DNA of 64,000 bases, taken from assembly GCF_029030725.1 (NCBI RefSeq), contig NZ_CP113162.1, forward strand, positions 1,362,501-1,426,500, written 5' to 3'. The position numbers and the translations under genes are program-made. Of this stretch, positions 9,203 to 18,350 are shown piece by piece (position 1 is the first letter of the stretch; every line of letters begins with the position of its first letter). Below the pieces are notes generated by a model that was not told the DNA's origin, searched no databases, and saw only the letters and a program-made list of their open reading frames with translations. Source of the DNA: [Pseudomonas] carboxydohydrogena. Lineage in GTDB: Bacteria > Pseudomonadota > Alphaproteobacteria > Rhizobiales > Xanthobacteraceae.

Positions 9203-10152
9203 GACTCATCCTTCTCGGGCCGCCGGGGGCGGGCAAGGGAACACAGGCACAACGACTGGTTCAAAGACACGGTATCGTTCAACTCTCCACCGGAGACATG
9301 CTGCGCGCAGCCGTCGCCGCGCAGACCCCGACGGGTCTGATCGCGAAAGACATCATGGCCAGCGGCGGACTGGTCCCGGACGAGGTGGTGGTCGGCATCA
9401 TCGCCGATCGCATCGAGCAGGACGACGCCAGGAACGGATTCATTCTCGACGGCTTCCCGCGCACCGTGCCGCAGGCGGAAGCCCTCGATGCCCTCCTGAC
9501 GGAAAAGAAACTCAAGCTCGATGCGGTTATCGAGTTGCGCGTCAACGAGAGCGCGCTGCTGGCGCGCGTCGAGAAGCGCGTCGCCGAGATGCTCGAGCGC
9601 GGCGAGAGTGTCCGCGCCGACGACACGCCGGAAGTGCTGTCGAAGCGGCTTGCGAACTATCGCGAGCAGACCGAGCCGCTGGTCCATCACTATTCCGACA
9701 AGCGCAAGCTCATCACCATCGACGGCATGATGCCGATCGAGGAGGTCACCGCCGAGATCGAGCGCGTGCTCGCGGCGGTCACCAAGGCTGACGAGACCGC
9801 CCGGGCGGCCAGGCGGAAGGTGGCCTCCAGGCGAGCGGCAAGCCCGTCCAAAAAGGCTTCCAAAGCCACGAAACCGGCCAGGGCTCGGAAGAAGGCCGCC
9901 GCCAGCAAGCCGAAGCGGACGGTTAAGAAGACCACCAGGAAGGCAGCTAAGAAGGTTGCCAAGAAAACCGTCAAAAAGGCCGCCAAAAAGGTATCCAAAT
10001 CCTCCCGGGGTGGTCGTAAGAAGGCGGCCAAGGTCGCCGGGAACCGGGGGAACCGAACCCTGAAGGCGACAGCCAAGAAGGGCCGGAAGGCGACGAAAAA
10101 GGTCGCCAAAAAGGCTTCCAAGGCCGCCAAACGGTTGACGAAACGGCGGTGA
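9199..10152 (+). CDS. adk: Adenylate kinase with lysine-rich histone-H1-like C-terminal tail
   Basis: Residues 1 to about 195 are a complete adenylate kinase (ATP + AMP = 2 ADP). The P-loop is GPPGAGKGT (residues 7-15), the AMP-binding segment is [10 protein letters not shown], and FILDGFPRT and the short LID ([20 protein letters not shown]) follow; the short LID is normal in alphaproteobacteria. From about residue 203 to 317 an unusual tail of Lys, Ala, Arg, Thr and Ser follows, with AKK/KKA repeats like the end of histone H1. The usual family length is 180-220. Its start overlaps secY. The tail is in frame with no stop, so it appears genuinely translated; binding of nucleic acid is an inference from composition. 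Confidence 0.93.
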   Translation: MRLILLGPPGAGKGTQAQRLVQRHGIVQLSTGDMLRAAVAAQTPTGLIAKDIMASGGLVPDEVVVGIIADRIEQDDARNGFILDGFPRTVPQAEALDALLTEKKLKLDAVIELRVNESALLARVEKRVAEMLERGESVRADDTPEVLSKRLANYREQTEPLVHHYSDKRKLITIDGMMPIEEVTAEIERVLAAVTKADETARAARRKVASRRAASPSKKASKATKPARARKKAAASKPKRTVKKTTRKAAKKVAKKTVKKAAKKVSKSSRGGRKKAAKVAGNRGNRTLKATAKKGRKATKKVAKKASKAAKRLTKRR

Positions 10153-10331
10153 ATCCTTTAATACCCAGCATCCAGTCGGATAGGTTTCAGACGATGCCGG
10201 GCCCCAAAGTTGAAAAGGGCAGGGCGTCGTGTTTGCTTTTGGGAATTCGGTGGTCCGAATCCAGACAGCCAGCAGGCGCCCCGACTAAATAAGAAAGCAG
10301 CCGCCCGAGGGTGGCGACAGGAGTGAAGACC
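10153..10331 (+). other. Leader region between adk and rpsM
   Basis: This 179-base stretch holds no gene I can support. It ends with AGGAG at 10319-10323, the ribosome binding site of rpsM. Its length, compared with the tight spacing elsewhere in the operon, leaves room for a promoter of the alpha operon or for a translational-control structure, but no conserved motif is recognised. Confidence 0.4.
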
Positions 10332-10700
10332 GTGGCCCGTATCGCAGGCGTCAATATCCCGACCAACAAGCGCGTCATCATCGCGCTTCAGTACATCCAT
10401 GGCATCGGCCAGAAGAACGCCGCCGACATCATGGAGAAGGTCAAGATTCCGCTCGACCGCCGTGTGTCGCAGCTCACCGACCAGGAAGTTCTGCAAATTC
10501 GCGAAATGATCGACCGCGACTACCTCGTCGAGGGCGACCTTCGCCGCGAAGTCGGCATGAACATCAAGCGCCTGATGGACCTCGGCTGCTATCGCGGCCT
10601 GCGTCATCGCCGCGGCCTGCCGGTGCGCGGTCAGCGCACGCACACCAACGCCCGCACCCGCAAGGGTCCGGCGAAGGCGATCGCCGGCAAGAAGAAGTAA
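10332..10700 (+). CDS. rpsM: 30S ribosomal protein S13
   Basis: A 122-residue S13, a head protein that contacts P-site tRNA and bridges to the 50S. I chose GTG 10332 because it gives the family start (M/V)[14 protein letters not shown] and lies 8 bases after AGGAG (10319-10323). An upstream in-frame GTG at 10311 would add seven residues not seen in the family. [26 protein letters not shown] near the end is invariant. Confidence 0.97.
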   Translation: MARIAGVNIPTNKRVIIALQYIHGIGQKNAADIMEKVKIPLDRRVSQLTDQEVLQIREMIDRDYLVEGDLRREVGMNIKRLMDLGCYRGLRHRRGLPVRGQRTHTNARTRKGPAKAIAGKKK

Positions 10701-10795
10701 GCAAACGAATCTGCGGCGTGAGGCTGTCTCGTCTCGCGCCGTTCGGTGTAGCCGCTGGCATTACGGCGGCGTTGAGATCATGAAAAGGAATTGAA

Positions 10796-11185
10796 ATGGC
10801 TAAAGAAGCTGGCCGCGTCCGCCGTCGCGAGCGCAAGAACATCGCCTCCGGCATCGCGCATGTGAACTCCTCGTTCAACAATACCACGATCACTATCACC
10901 GACGCGCAGGGCAACACCATCGCCTGGTCGTCGGCCGGAACGATGGGTTTCAAGGGTTCGCGCAAGTCGACCCCGTATGCCGCGCAGGTTGCCGCGGAGG
11001 ACGTTTCCAAGAAGGCGCAGGAACACGGCATGCGCACGCTCGAAGTCGAGGTTGCCGGTCCGGGTTCGGGCCGTGAGTCGGCGCTGCGCGCCTTGCAGGC
11101 GGCGGGCTTCACCGTCACCTCGATCCGCGACGTGACGACGATCCCGCACAACGGTTGCCGGCCGCGCAAGCGCCGCCGCGTCTGA
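10796..11185 (+). CDS. rpsK: 30S ribosomal protein S11
   Basis: A 129-residue S11, located in the 30S platform near the E site. It starts [30 protein letters not shown] and ends [18 protein letters not shown], both diagnostic. It follows rpsM; rpsD, found at this point in E. coli, is absent, as is normal in this bacterial class. Confidence 0.98.
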   Translation: MAKEAGRVRRRERKNIASGIAHVNSSFNNTTITITDAQGNTIAWSSAGTMGFKGSRKSTPYAAQVAAEDVSKKAQEHGMRTLEVEVAGPGSGRESALRALQAAGFTVTSIRDVTTIPHNGCRPRKRRRV

Positions 11186-11301
11186 TTTGATCTTACCGGT
11201 CGCGAGCAATTTGCCTGCGGCCGTCTTGAATTGCTGTCGCGCGGAATAAGCCGCGCTCTCCAACGCCGGGGCCAGAGCGCCGGAATGTCAGGGGTGAAAA
11301 C

Positions 11302-12321
11302 GTGACGATCCAGAAAAATTGGCAAGAACTCATCCGTCCGAACAAGCTCCAGGTCACGCCGGGCGCCGACGCGACCCGCTTCGCCACCGTGGTGGCCGAG
11401 CCGCTTGAGCGCGGCTTCGGCCAGACGCTCGGCAACGCGCTGCGCCGCGTGCTCCTGTCCTCGCTGCAAGGCGCGGCGGTGCAGTCGGTTCACATCGACG
11501 GCGTGCTGCACGAGTTCTCCTCGATCGCCGGTGTGCGCGAGGACGTCACCGACATCGTCCTCAACATCAAGGACATCTCGGTGAAGATGCAGGGCGAAGG
11601 CCCCAAGCGCATGGTCATCAAGAAGCAGGGTCCGGGCGTTGTCACCGCCGGCGACATCCAGACCGTGGGCGATGTCGTCGTCCTCAACCCTGAGCTTCAG
11701 CTCTGCACGCTGGACGATGGCGCTGAAATCCGCATGGAGTTCACTATCAACACCGGCAAGGGCTACGTCGCCGCCGACCGCAACCGCCCCGAAGATGCGC
11801 CGATCGGCCTGATCCCGGTCGACAGCCTGTTCTCGCCGGTCCGCAAGGTGTCCTACAAGGTCGAGAACACCCGCGAGGGCCAGATCCTCGATTACGACAA
11901 GCTGACGCTGACCATCGAGACCAACGGCGCAATTTCGCCGGAGGACGCGCTCGCTTACTCCGCGCGTATCTTGCAGGACCAGCTCAACGTGTTCGTGAAC
12001 TTCGAAGAGCCGCGCAAGGAAGTGGTGCAGGAGATCATTCCGGATCTCGCCTTCAATCCGGCCTTCCTCAAGAAGGTGGACGAACTCGAACTGTCGGTTC
12101 GCTCGGCCAACTGCCTGAAGAACGACAACATCGTCTATATCGGCGACCTTGTGCAGAAGTCGGAAGCGGAAATGCTCCGCACCCCGAACTTCGGCCGCAA
12201 GTCGCTGAACGAGATCAAGGAAGTGCTGGCCCAGATGGGTCTGCACCTCGGCATGGAAGTGCCCGGCTGGCCGCCGGAGAACATCGACGAGCTGGCCAAG
12301 CGCTTCGAAGATCACTACTGA
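11302..12321 (+). CDS. rpoA: DNA-directed RNA polymerase subunit alpha
   Basis: A 339-residue alpha subunit that dimerises to nucleate RNA polymerase. The N-terminal domain carries [28 protein letters not shown] (dimerisation). The C-terminal domain ([47 protein letters not shown]) binds UP elements and activators. It starts with GTG/ATG-type [18 protein letters not shown], typical in the family. It is followed by a hairpin and rplQ. Confidence 0.98.
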   Translation: MTIQKNWQELIRPNKLQVTPGADATRFATVVAEPLERGFGQTLGNALRRVLLSSLQGAAVQSVHIDGVLHEFSSIAGVREDVTDIVLNIKDISVKMQGEGPKRMVIKKQGPGVVTAGDIQTVGDVVVLNPELQLCTLDDGAEIRMEFTINTGKGYVAADRNRPEDAPIGLIPVDSLFSPVRKVSYKVENTREGQILDYDKLTLTIETNGAISPEDALAYSARILQDQLNVFVNFEEPRKEVVQEIIPDLAFNPAFLKKVDELELSVRSANCLKNDNIVYIGDLVQKSEAEMLRTPNFGRKSLNEIKEVLAQMGLHLGMEVPGWPPENIDELAKRFEDHY

Positions 12322-12329
12322 GACCACCG

Positions 12330-12354
12330 TCATGGCCGGACCATCCGGCCATGA
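12330..12354 (+). terminator. Intra-operon hairpin between rpoA and rplQ
   Basis: An 11-base-pair stem (TCATGGCCGGA with TCCGGCCATGA) with a 3-base loop lies just after rpoA. Only TTT follows, so it may be a partial terminator or a processing and stability element that adjusts the ratio of rpoA to rplQ. Confidence 0.4.
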
Positions 12355-12425
12355 TTTCGCGGGCGAACGCAGGAAGCCCACCTGAGAAACGCCGACACGC
12401 CGTCGGATCAATTGAGGACTAGATT

Positions 12426-12845
12426 ATGCGTCACGGAAAAGTTCATCGTAAGCTCAACCGCACGGCGGAACACCGCAAGGCGATGTTCGCTAATATGGCG
12501 GCGGCTCTCATCAAGCACGAGCAGATCGTTACCACGCTGCCGAAGGCGAAGGAGCTTCGCCCGATCGTCGAGAAGCTGGTCACGCTCGGCAAGAAGGGCG
12601 GCCTTTCGCTGCGCCGTCAGGCCATCAGCGAGCTGCGCGACCACGATCAGGTCAAGAAGCTGTTCGACGTGCTGGCTGCCCGTTACAAGGACCGCCAGGG
12701 CGGTTACACCCGCATCATCAAGGCTGGCTTCCGCTACGGCGACAACGCGCCGATGGCGGTGATCGAGTTCGTCGATCGCGACGTCGATGCCAAGGGTCAG
12801 GATTCCGGCCCGGTGCAGGAAAAGGCCGAGTCCGAGGCGGCGTAA
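12426..12845 (+). CDS. rplQ: 50S ribosomal protein L17
   Basis: A 139-residue L17 near the exit tunnel. It starts [46 protein letters not shown], the family signature. The C-terminal 20 residues are a variable acidic tail. It is the last gene of the ribosomal cluster and is followed by a repeat and a strong terminator. Confidence 0.98.
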   Translation: MRHGKVHRKLNRTAEHRKAMFANMAAALIKHEQIVTTLPKAKELRPIVEKLVTLGKKGGLSLRRQAISELRDHDQVKKLFDVLAARYKDRQGGYTRIIKAGFRYGDNAPMAVIEFVDRDVDAKGQDSGPVQEKAESEAA

Positions 12846-12854
12846 GAGCTGTCC

Positions 12855-12944
12855 GTCATTCCGGACGGCGCGAAGCGGCGATCCGGAATCTCGACAATAC
12901 AATTTCTGGATTCCGGGTTCGCGCTGCGCGCGCCCCGGAATGAC
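12855..12944. repeat. Paired REP-like palindromes after rplQ
   Basis: The ends GTCATTCCGG (12855) and CCGGAATGAC (to 12944) are inverted repeats. Inside are two hairpins: ATTCCGGA...TCCGGAAT (12858-12889) and ATTCCGGG...CCCCGGAAT (12910-12941). GTCATTCCGGGGCGCGC-type sequences are dispersed between genes of Bradyrhizobiaceae (from memory). A related single unit lies at 22784. Confidence 0.75.
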
Positions 12945-12959
12945 AACAGGAAAACGATC

Positions 12960-12985
12960 AGCGGCGCTTCGGCGCCGCTTTTTTT
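12960..12985 (+). terminator. Rho-independent terminator of the ribosomal operon
   Basis: AGCGGCGC and GCGCCGCT form an 8-base-pair GC-rich stem with a TTCG tetraloop, followed by seven T residues (12979-12985). It closes the S10-spc-alpha transcription unit after rplQ. Confidence 0.92.
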
Positions 12986-13075
12986 GTGCGCGTCGCTATC
13001 GACACTTTTCCGCGAACGCGGTGGCGATCTGCATAAGCCGCGACCATATCCATGGGAAACCACCAGGAGACGGGC

Positions 13076-13870
13076 ATGAAAATCGATCTGTCAGGTACCA
13101 CCGCTCTCGTCACCGGCTCGACCGGCGGCATCGGTCACGCCATCGCCAAGGGGCTCGCGGGAGCAGGGGCCGATGTCATCGTCAACGGCCGCAGCCAGGC
13201 CAAGGTCGATCAGGCCATCGCCTCCATCGGCAAGGTTGCGCCCTCGGCGAAAGTGCGCGGGGTGGCGGCCGATGTCTCCACCGCGGAGGGCTGCGCGGCG
13301 CTCGTGAAGGCCGTGCCGCGGGTCGATATTCTCATCAACAACGCCGGCATCTTCGAGCCGAAGCCGTTCTTCGATATTCCCGACGAGGACTGGCATCGGT
13401 TCTTCAACGTCAACGTCATGTCGGGCGTGCGGCTGTCGCGGGCCTATATGCCGGGCATGCTGGAGAAGAACTGGGGCCGCATCGTCTTCATCGCGTCCGA
13501 ATCCGCGATCATGATTCCTAAGGAGATGATCCACTACGGCATGACCAAGACCGCGCAATTGTCGATCTCGCGCGGACTGGCCGAGATGACCAAGGGCACC
13601 GCCGTGACGGTGAATGCGGTGATGCCGGGGCCGACGATGTCGGAGGGCGTCGAGACTTTCGTGGCGGATCTCGCCAAGCAGAACGGCCAGTCGGTCGAGA
13701 CGGCTGCGGCGAGCTTCATCAGGGAGCACCGCCCGTCGTCGCTGATCCAGCGGTTCGCAACCGTGGACGAGGTCGCCAACATGGTGGTCTATGTGGCGTC
13801 GCGCGAAGCCTCCATCACCAACGGCGCCGCGCTTCGCGCCGAAGGCGGGCTGGTGCCGACGATCGCCTGA
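13076..13870 (+). CDS. SDR family NAD(P)-dependent oxidoreductase
   Basis: A 264-residue classical short-chain dehydrogenase. It has the cofactor motif TGSTGGIG (residues 13-20), NNAG (88-91), and the catalytic set Ser141, Tyr154 and Lys158 (YGMTK). The start at 13076 follows AGGAG by 6 bases; an upstream in-frame ATG at 13052 lacks a binding site. The substrate cannot be told from sequence. It stands alone after the ribosomal terminator and converges on the quinone-reductase-like gene. Confidence 0.9.
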   Translation: MKIDLSGTTALVTGSTGGIGHAIAKGLAGAGADVIVNGRSQAKVDQAIASIGKVAPSAKVRGVAADVSTAEGCAALVKAVPRVDILINNAGIFEPKPFFDIPDEDWHRFFNVNVMSGVRLSRAYMPGMLEKNWGRIVFIASESAIMIPKEMIHYGMTKTAQLSISRGLAEMTKGTAVTVNAVMPGPTMSEGVETFVADLAKQNGQSVETAAASFIREHRPSSLIQRFATVDEVANMVVYVASREASITNGAALRAEGGLVPTIA

Positions 13871-13915
13871 CGGATCGGTTGGATCAGGTCTCCACCGTAA
13901 CGCACTGACCTGTCG

Positions 13916-13936
13916 TGGCCGGATTTGTTCCGGCCA
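13916..13936. terminator. Hairpin between convergent genes
   Basis: TGGCCGGA (13916-13923) pairs with TCCGGCCA (13929-13936) around a 5-base loop, in the gap between the convergent SDR and zinc-type dehydrogenase genes. No T-run follows on either strand, so it is at best a weak bidirectional terminator. Confidence 0.4.
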
Positions 13937-13969
13937 GCATCCATCCGCAAAGGCCCCGCCTTGCCGGTG

Positions 13970-14980
13970 CTACCACCCCTCCAGCACGATCTTGCCGATG
14001 GACTTGCCGCTTTCGATGGTGGCGTGGGCGGCCCGCAGGTTCGTGGCGTTGATTTTGCCGAACACCTTGTCGAGCGTGGTCTTGATCTCGCCCGCGTCGA
14101 TCATGTCGGCGATGCGGTTGAGCAATACGCGCTGCTCGGCCATGTCTGGCGTCTGGAATTTCGTGCGTGCGAACATCGATTCCAGCCGCAGCGAGGCCGC
14201 TTTGGCCTTGAGCGTGGCGACATCCAGCGGCCCCGTATCGTCGATCACCCCGATTGCGCCTTGCGGTTCGACAATGTCGGACAGGGCAGGGAAGTGCATG
14301 TCGGTATTGGTGAGGCTCGCGATCCAGGCCACCGGCGGCAGGTTCAGCTTCGCGACCTGCTCCTTCATCGGTCTGGAATGGTCGATGACGTGATGCGCGC
14401 CGAGGTCGAGGCACCACTGGATGGTTTCAGGGCGCGAGGCGGTGGCGATCACGGTGAGGCCGGTGAACCTGCGCGCGAGCTGGATCGCGATCGAACCGAC
14501 GCCGCCCGCGCCGCCGATGATGAGCAGCGTGCGATTGTCATTTTTGCTCTGGGCGATGCCCATCCGCTCGAACAGCAATTCCCATGCGGTCAGCGATGTC
14601 AGGGGCAGGGCGGCGGCTTCCGCGAACGACAGGATGCGCGGCTTGCGGCCGACGATGCGCTCATCGACGATATGAAATTCGGAGTTGGCCCCCTGCCGGA
14701 TGACCGAGCCCGCGTAAAACACCTCGTCGCCCGGCTGGAACAGCGTCACCTCGGAGCCGGCGGCATCGACGATGCCCGCCGCGTCGTAACCCAGAATCTT
14801 GTACTCGCCGGAAGGCGGCGCGGTGCGCTTGCGTACCTTCGTGTCGATCGGATTGACCGACACCGCCTTGACCGCGACGCGGATGTCGCGCGGGCCCGGC
14901 TCGGGCTTCGGCACGTCGCAGTCGAGCAGGGAGCGCTCGTCCTCGATCGGTAGGGATTGCTGGTATCCGACGGCCTTCAT
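13970..14980 (-). CDS. Zinc-type alcohol dehydrogenase / quinone reductase family protein (MDR superfamily)
   Basis: A 336-residue medium-chain dehydrogenase/reductase of the quinone-oxidoreductase type. It starts MKAVGYQQSLPIEDERSLLDCDVPKP, has an N-terminal GroES-like domain with LGYDAAGIVDAAGSEVTLFQPGDEVFYAG, and a Rossmann motif GGAGGVGSIAIQLA in the second half. The four-Cys structural zinc loop of true alcohol dehydrogenases is missing, so NAD(P)H-dependent quinone or enone reduction is more likely than alcohol oxidation. It is divergent from an HxlR regulator with a dyad in the shared promoter region, suggesting direct control. Confidence 0.85.
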   Translation of the reverse strand: MKAVGYQQSLPIEDERSLLDCDVPKPEPGPRDIRVAVKAVSVNPIDTKVRKRTAPPSGEYKILGYDAAGIVDAAGSEVTLFQPGDEVFYAGSVIRQGANSEFHIVDERIVGRKPRILSFAEAAALPLTSLTAWELLFERMGIAQSKNDNRTLLIIGGAGGVGSIAIQLARRFTGLTVIATASRPETIQWCLDLGAHHVIDHSRPMKEQVAKLNLPPVAWIASLTNTDMHFPALSDIVEPQGAIGVIDDTGPLDVATLKAKAASLRLESMFARTKFQTPDMAEQRVLLNRIADMIDAGEIKTTLDKVFGKINATNLRAAHATIESGKSIGKIVLEGW

Positions 14981-15065
14981 GCGGTCTCTCCGCTATGGTC
15001 TGAGGTGTCTCCGCATAAGGGGACCAAAGGACAGAATTTGCAAGTACTGTCGAAAATGTGAGATA

Positions 15066-15081
15066 GTATCAGGAATGATAC
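15066..15081. promoter_or_regulatory. Candidate HxlR operator
   Basis: GTATCA (15066-15071) and TGATAC (15076-15081) form a perfect inverted repeat with a 4-base spacer in the 152-base gap between the divergent quinone-reductase and HxlR genes. HxlR-family regulators bind such dyads as dimers. Assignment to this regulator is from position only. Confidence 0.5.
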
Positions 15082-15132
15082 CATTGATGCGCGGATGCTT
15101 GCTCCGGCAAGCCGCGAGGGTGAGGCGAGGAC

Positions 15133-15516
15133 ATGAAGCGTAAGGATAGCGAGCCGGAGGCGAAATGCTCGGTGGAAATCACGCTCGGGCTGATCGACGG
15201 CAAGTGGAAGGGCGTGATCCTGTTTCATTTGCAGGAGGGGCTGCTGCGGTTCGGCGAGTTGCGCCGCAAGATGCCGCGCATCACCCAGCGGATGCTGACC
15301 AAGCAGTTGCGCGCGCTGGAGGAGGACGGGTTGATTACGCGCACCGTGTACCCCGAGGTGCCGCCCCGCGTGGAATATGCCTTGTCGCCGACCGGCCAGC
15401 GGCTTCGCCCGGTCATCGATGCCCTGCGGGCCTGGGGCATCGAGCACAAGGCGCGGCTGGAGGCGGCCGGCGCAGCCTCGCAAAAACCCAAAATCCCCCG
15501 CAAACGTGCGGCCTGA
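15133..15516 (+). CDS. HxlR family winged-helix transcriptional regulator
   Basis: A 127-residue regulator with the HxlR (PF01638) core: CSVEITLGLIDGKWKGVILFHL at the start, then RFGELRRKMPRITQRMLTKQLRALEEDGLI as the recognition helix and LSPTGQRLRPVIDALRAWG. Cys12 lies at the position used as a redox switch in the HypR, YodB and QorR branch. Those relatives repress adjacent quinone reductases and respond to quinones or oxidants, and here the divergent neighbour is quinone-reductase-like. Sensing is inferred from this pairing. Confidence 0.88.
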   Translation: MKRKDSEPEAKCSVEITLGLIDGKWKGVILFHLQEGLLRFGELRRKMPRITQRMLTKQLRALEEDGLITRTVYPEVPPRVEYALSPTGQRLRPVIDALRAWGIEHKARLEAAGAASQKPKIPRKRAA

Positions 15517-15586
15517 CGGAATTCTCCGGCTCGCCTGCCGTGCGAAGCCTCTTTATATCGATGTCCATTCACAGCGGAATTCATGC

Positions 15587-16987
15587 ATGATCGTTTCTCG
15601 TCTCCTCGGTCTGGCTGCCCTTTCATTCGCGACCCTCATGGCCGCGCCCGTTGTCGCGCAGGACCGGGTGGTGCCGTCCTCGATGAATCAGTTGCGGCTG
15701 TCCTATGCGCCGATCGTGCAGCATGTGCAGCCCGCGGTGGTGAACGTCTATGCCGCCAAGATCGTGCAGAACCGCAATCCGCTGCTGGACGATCCGATTT
15801 TCCGCCGCTTCTTCGGCGTGCCCGGCGGCCAGCAGGAGCAGATGCAGCGCTCGCTCGGCTCGGGCGTGCTGGTGGATTCCTCCGGCCTCGTGGTGACGAA
15901 CAATCACGTCATCGAGGGCGCGGATCAGGTCAAGGTGTCGCTCGCCGACAAGCGCGAGTTCGAGGCCGAGATCGTTCTGAAAGACAGCCGCACCGATCTT
16001 GCGGTGCTGCGCCTCAAGGACACGCATGAGAAATTCCCCACCCTCGACCTCGCCAATTCCGATGAATTGCAGGTCGGCGACGTGGTGCTCGCGATCGGCA
16101 ACCCCTTCGGCGTCGGCCAGACGGTGACGCACGGCATCGTCTCGGCGCTGGCGCGCACGCAGGTCGGCATCACCGATTATCAGTTCTTCATCCAGACCGA
16201 CGCCGCGATCAATCCCGGCAATTCCGGCGGCGCGCTGGTGGATATGAATGGCAAGCTCGTCGGTCTCAACACCGCGATCTTCTCGCGCTCGGGCGGCTCG
16301 CAGGGCATCGGCTTCGCCATTCCGGCGAACATGGTGCGGGTGGTGGTGGCCTCCGCCAAGAGCGGCGGCAAGGCGGTGCGGCGTCCGTGGCTCGGCGCGC
16401 GGTTGCAGGCGGTGACGCCCGAGATCGCCGAAACGCTCGGCCTGCCGCGCCCGAGCGGCGCGCTGGTGACGAACATTGCCCCGAACAGCCCTGCGGCGAA
16501 GGCGGGCATGAAGGTCTCCGATCTGATCGTGTCGATCGACGGACAGGCTGTCGATGATCCCAACGGGTTCGACTATCGCTTCGCCACGCGGCCGCTCGGC
16601 GGCACGGCGCAAGTGGATGTGCGGCGGCAGAACGTGGTGATCAAGCTCAAGGTGCCGCTGGAAGTCGCGCCCGACACCGGCCGCGACGAGATCGAGCTGA
16701 AGTCGCGTTCGCCGTTCCAGGGCGCGCGGGTCGCCAACATCTCGCCGGCGGTTGCCGATGAACTGCGGCTGGATTCCAACGTCGAGGGCGTCGTCGTCGT
16801 CTCGGTGGGAGAAAATGGTCTGGCGTCCAATGTCGGCTTTCAGAAAGGCGACATCATCACCGCCGTGAACGGCAAGACCATCGCCAAAACCAGCGATCTG
16901 GAGCAGGCGACCGGCGAACCGGCGCGGCTCTGGCGCATTACCATCATTCGCGGCGGCCAGCGCATCAACGTCACGCTGGGCGGCTAA
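15587..16987 (+). CDS. Do/DegP-family periplasmic serine endoprotease (HtrA)
   Basis: A 466-residue HtrA protease for envelope protein quality control. ATG 15587 gives a signal peptide (MIVSRLLGLAALSFATLMAA, cleavage near VVA-QD); the frame is open upstream but without signal features. The trypsin-like domain shows the triad His107 (NNHVIEG), Asp137 (TDLAVLRL) and Ser213 (GNSGGALV). Two PDZ domains follow (about residues 265-350 and 375-460). It is probably single-gene or leads into rarA 31 bases later. Confidence 0.93.
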   Translation: MIVSRLLGLAALSFATLMAAPVVAQDRVVPSSMNQLRLSYAPIVQHVQPAVVNVYAAKIVQNRNPLLDDPIFRRFFGVPGGQQEQMQRSLGSGVLVDSSGLVVTNNHVIEGADQVKVSLADKREFEAEIVLKDSRTDLAVLRLKDTHEKFPTLDLANSDELQVGDVVLAIGNPFGVGQTVTHGIVSALARTQVGITDYQFFIQTDAAINPGNSGGALVDMNGKLVGLNTAIFSRSGGSQGIGFAIPANMVRVVVASAKSGGKAVRRPWLGARLQAVTPEIAETLGLPRPSGALVTNIAPNSPAAKAGMKVSDLIVSIDGQAVDDPNGFDYRFATRPLGGTAQVDVRRQNVVIKLKVPLEVAPDTGRDEIELKSRSPFQGARVANISPAVADELRLDSNVEGVVVVSVGENGLASNVGFQKGDIITAVNGKTIAKTSDLEQATGEPARLWRITIIRGGQRINVTLGG

Positions 16988-17018
16988 CGGCGAAGCCGAG
17001 AGAGCAGGCAGGTTCTTC

Positions 17019-18350
17019 ATGAACGCAAAGCGCGCCGCACCATCCGCGAATCTCTTTGCCGCCGCTGGCCTCGAGCAGGACGCGCCGCGTCCGCTGCCGG
17101 AGAAATTGCGGCCGCATGCGCTCGCCGATGTCGTGGGGCAGGACCACATTCTCGGTCCTGACGGTGCGCTGACGCGCATGCTGGAGACGCGGACGCTCGG
17201 CTCGCTGGTGTTCTGGGGTCCGCCCGGTACCGGCAAGACCACGGTGGCGCGGCTGTTGGCGGACGCGACCGAACTGCATTTCGAGCAGATTTCGGCGGTG
17301 TTTTCCGGCGTCGCCGACCTCAAGAAAGTGTTCGACGCCGCCCGCGCGCGCCGCGAGACCGGCAAGGGCACGCTGCTCTTTGTTGACGAGGTGCATCGCT
17401 TCAACCGCGCGCAGCAGGACTCATTCCTGCCGGTGATGGAAGACGGCACCGTGGTGCTGGTCGGCGCGACCACGGAAAATCCCTCGTTCGAGCTCAACGC
17501 GGCGCTGCTATCTCGCGCGCGCGTGCTGGTGTTTCATTCGCTCGACGATACGGCGATCGAAAAGCTCTATGCGCGGGCGGAAGAGATCGAGGGCAGGGCG
17601 TTGCCGCTCGACGCCGAGGCGCGCGCCGTGCTGGTGCGGATGGCGGACGGCGACGGCCGCGCGGCGCTGACGCTCGCGGAAGAAGTCTGGCGCGCCGCTC
17701 GCGCGGACGAGGTTTTCGATGCGGTGCAGTTGCAGGAGATTCTGCAACGCCGCGCGCCGATCTACGACAAGTCCGCCGATGGTCACTACAACCTGATCTC
17801 GGCGCTGCATAAATCCGTGCGCGGCTCGGATCCCGATGCCTCTCTCTATTATCTCGCGCGCATGCTCGATGCGGGCGAGGACCCCTTGTATCTGGCGCGG
17901 CGCGTGGTGCGGATGGCGGTGGAGGACATCGGCATGGCGGACCCGCAGGCGCTCGTCGTCGCGAACGCCGCGAAGGACGCCTATGATTTTCTCGGGAGCC
18001 CCGAGGGCGAACTCGCCATCGCGCAGGCCGTGGTCTATGTCGCGACCGCGCCGAAATCGAATGCCTCCTACAAGGCTTTCGGCGCGGCGATGCGTACGGC
18101 GAAACAGGCGGGTTCGCTGTTGCCGCCCAAGCATATCCTCAATGCGCCGACCAAGCTGATGAAGGCCGAAAACTACGGCGAGGGCTACGAATACGACCAC
18201 GACACACAGGAAGGTTTTTCCGGGCAGGACTATTTCCCGGAGGCGCTTGGCCGCCAGACCTTCTACAATCCGCCCGAGCGCGGCTTTGAGCGCGAGATTC
18301 GCAAACGCCTCGATTACTGGGCGAAACTGAGAAAAGACAAATCGTCATGA
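17019..18350 (+). CDS. rarA: Replication-associated recombination protein A (AAA+ ATPase)
   Basis: A 443-residue RarA/MgsA, which acts at stalled replication forks and contacts SSB and the clamp loader system. It has Walker A GPPGTGKTT (residues 67-75), Walker B LLFVDE (119-124), sensor 1 GATTENPSFELN and an arginine-finger-region LLSRARV. The C-terminal oligomerisation domain includes HYNLISALHKSVRGSDPDASLYYLARML. Its stop overlaps the next start by 4 bases (ATGA), so it is coupled to the pseudouridine synthase. Confidence 0.96.
   Translation: MNAKRAAPSANLFAAAGLEQDAPRPLPEKLRPHALADVVGQDHILGPDGALTRMLETRTLGSLVFWGPPGTGKTTVARLLADATELHFEQISAVFSGVADLKKVFDAARARRETGKGTLLFVDEVHRFNRAQQDSFLPVMEDGTVVLVGATTENPSFELNAALLSRARVLVFHSLDDTAIEKLYARAEEIEGRALPLDAEARAVLVRMADGDGRAALTLAEEVWRAARADEVFDAVQLQEILQRRAPIYDKSADGHYNLISALHKSVRGSDPDASLYYLARMLDAGEDPLYLARRVVRMAVEDIGMADPQALVVANAAKDAYDFLGSPEGELAIAQAVVYVATAPKSNASYKAFGAAMRTAKQAGSLLPPKHILNAPTKLMKAENYGEGYEYDHDTQEGFSGQDYFPEALGRQTFYNPPERGFEREIRKRLDYWAKLRKDKSS

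Noticed and set aside
9801-10152. The adk tail as a frameshift artefact or a separate gene
   Set aside because: The frame is continuous, no start codon with a ribosome site precedes the tail, and no other frame gives a better protein.
10564-12411. A 615-codon open frame on the minus strand across rpsM, rpsK and rpoA
   Set aside because: It lies antisense to three certain genes and its length is explained by the codon bias of a GC-rich genome.
1-12845. Missing rpmJ after secY and missing rpsD before rpoA as a deletion
   Set aside because: This arrangement is normal in alphaproteobacteria, where these genes lie elsewhere.
15623-17497. A 624-codon open frame on the minus strand opposite the HtrA protease and rarA
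   Set aside because: It is a codon-bias shadow; its predicted protein is rich in Arg, His and Asp without any domain.
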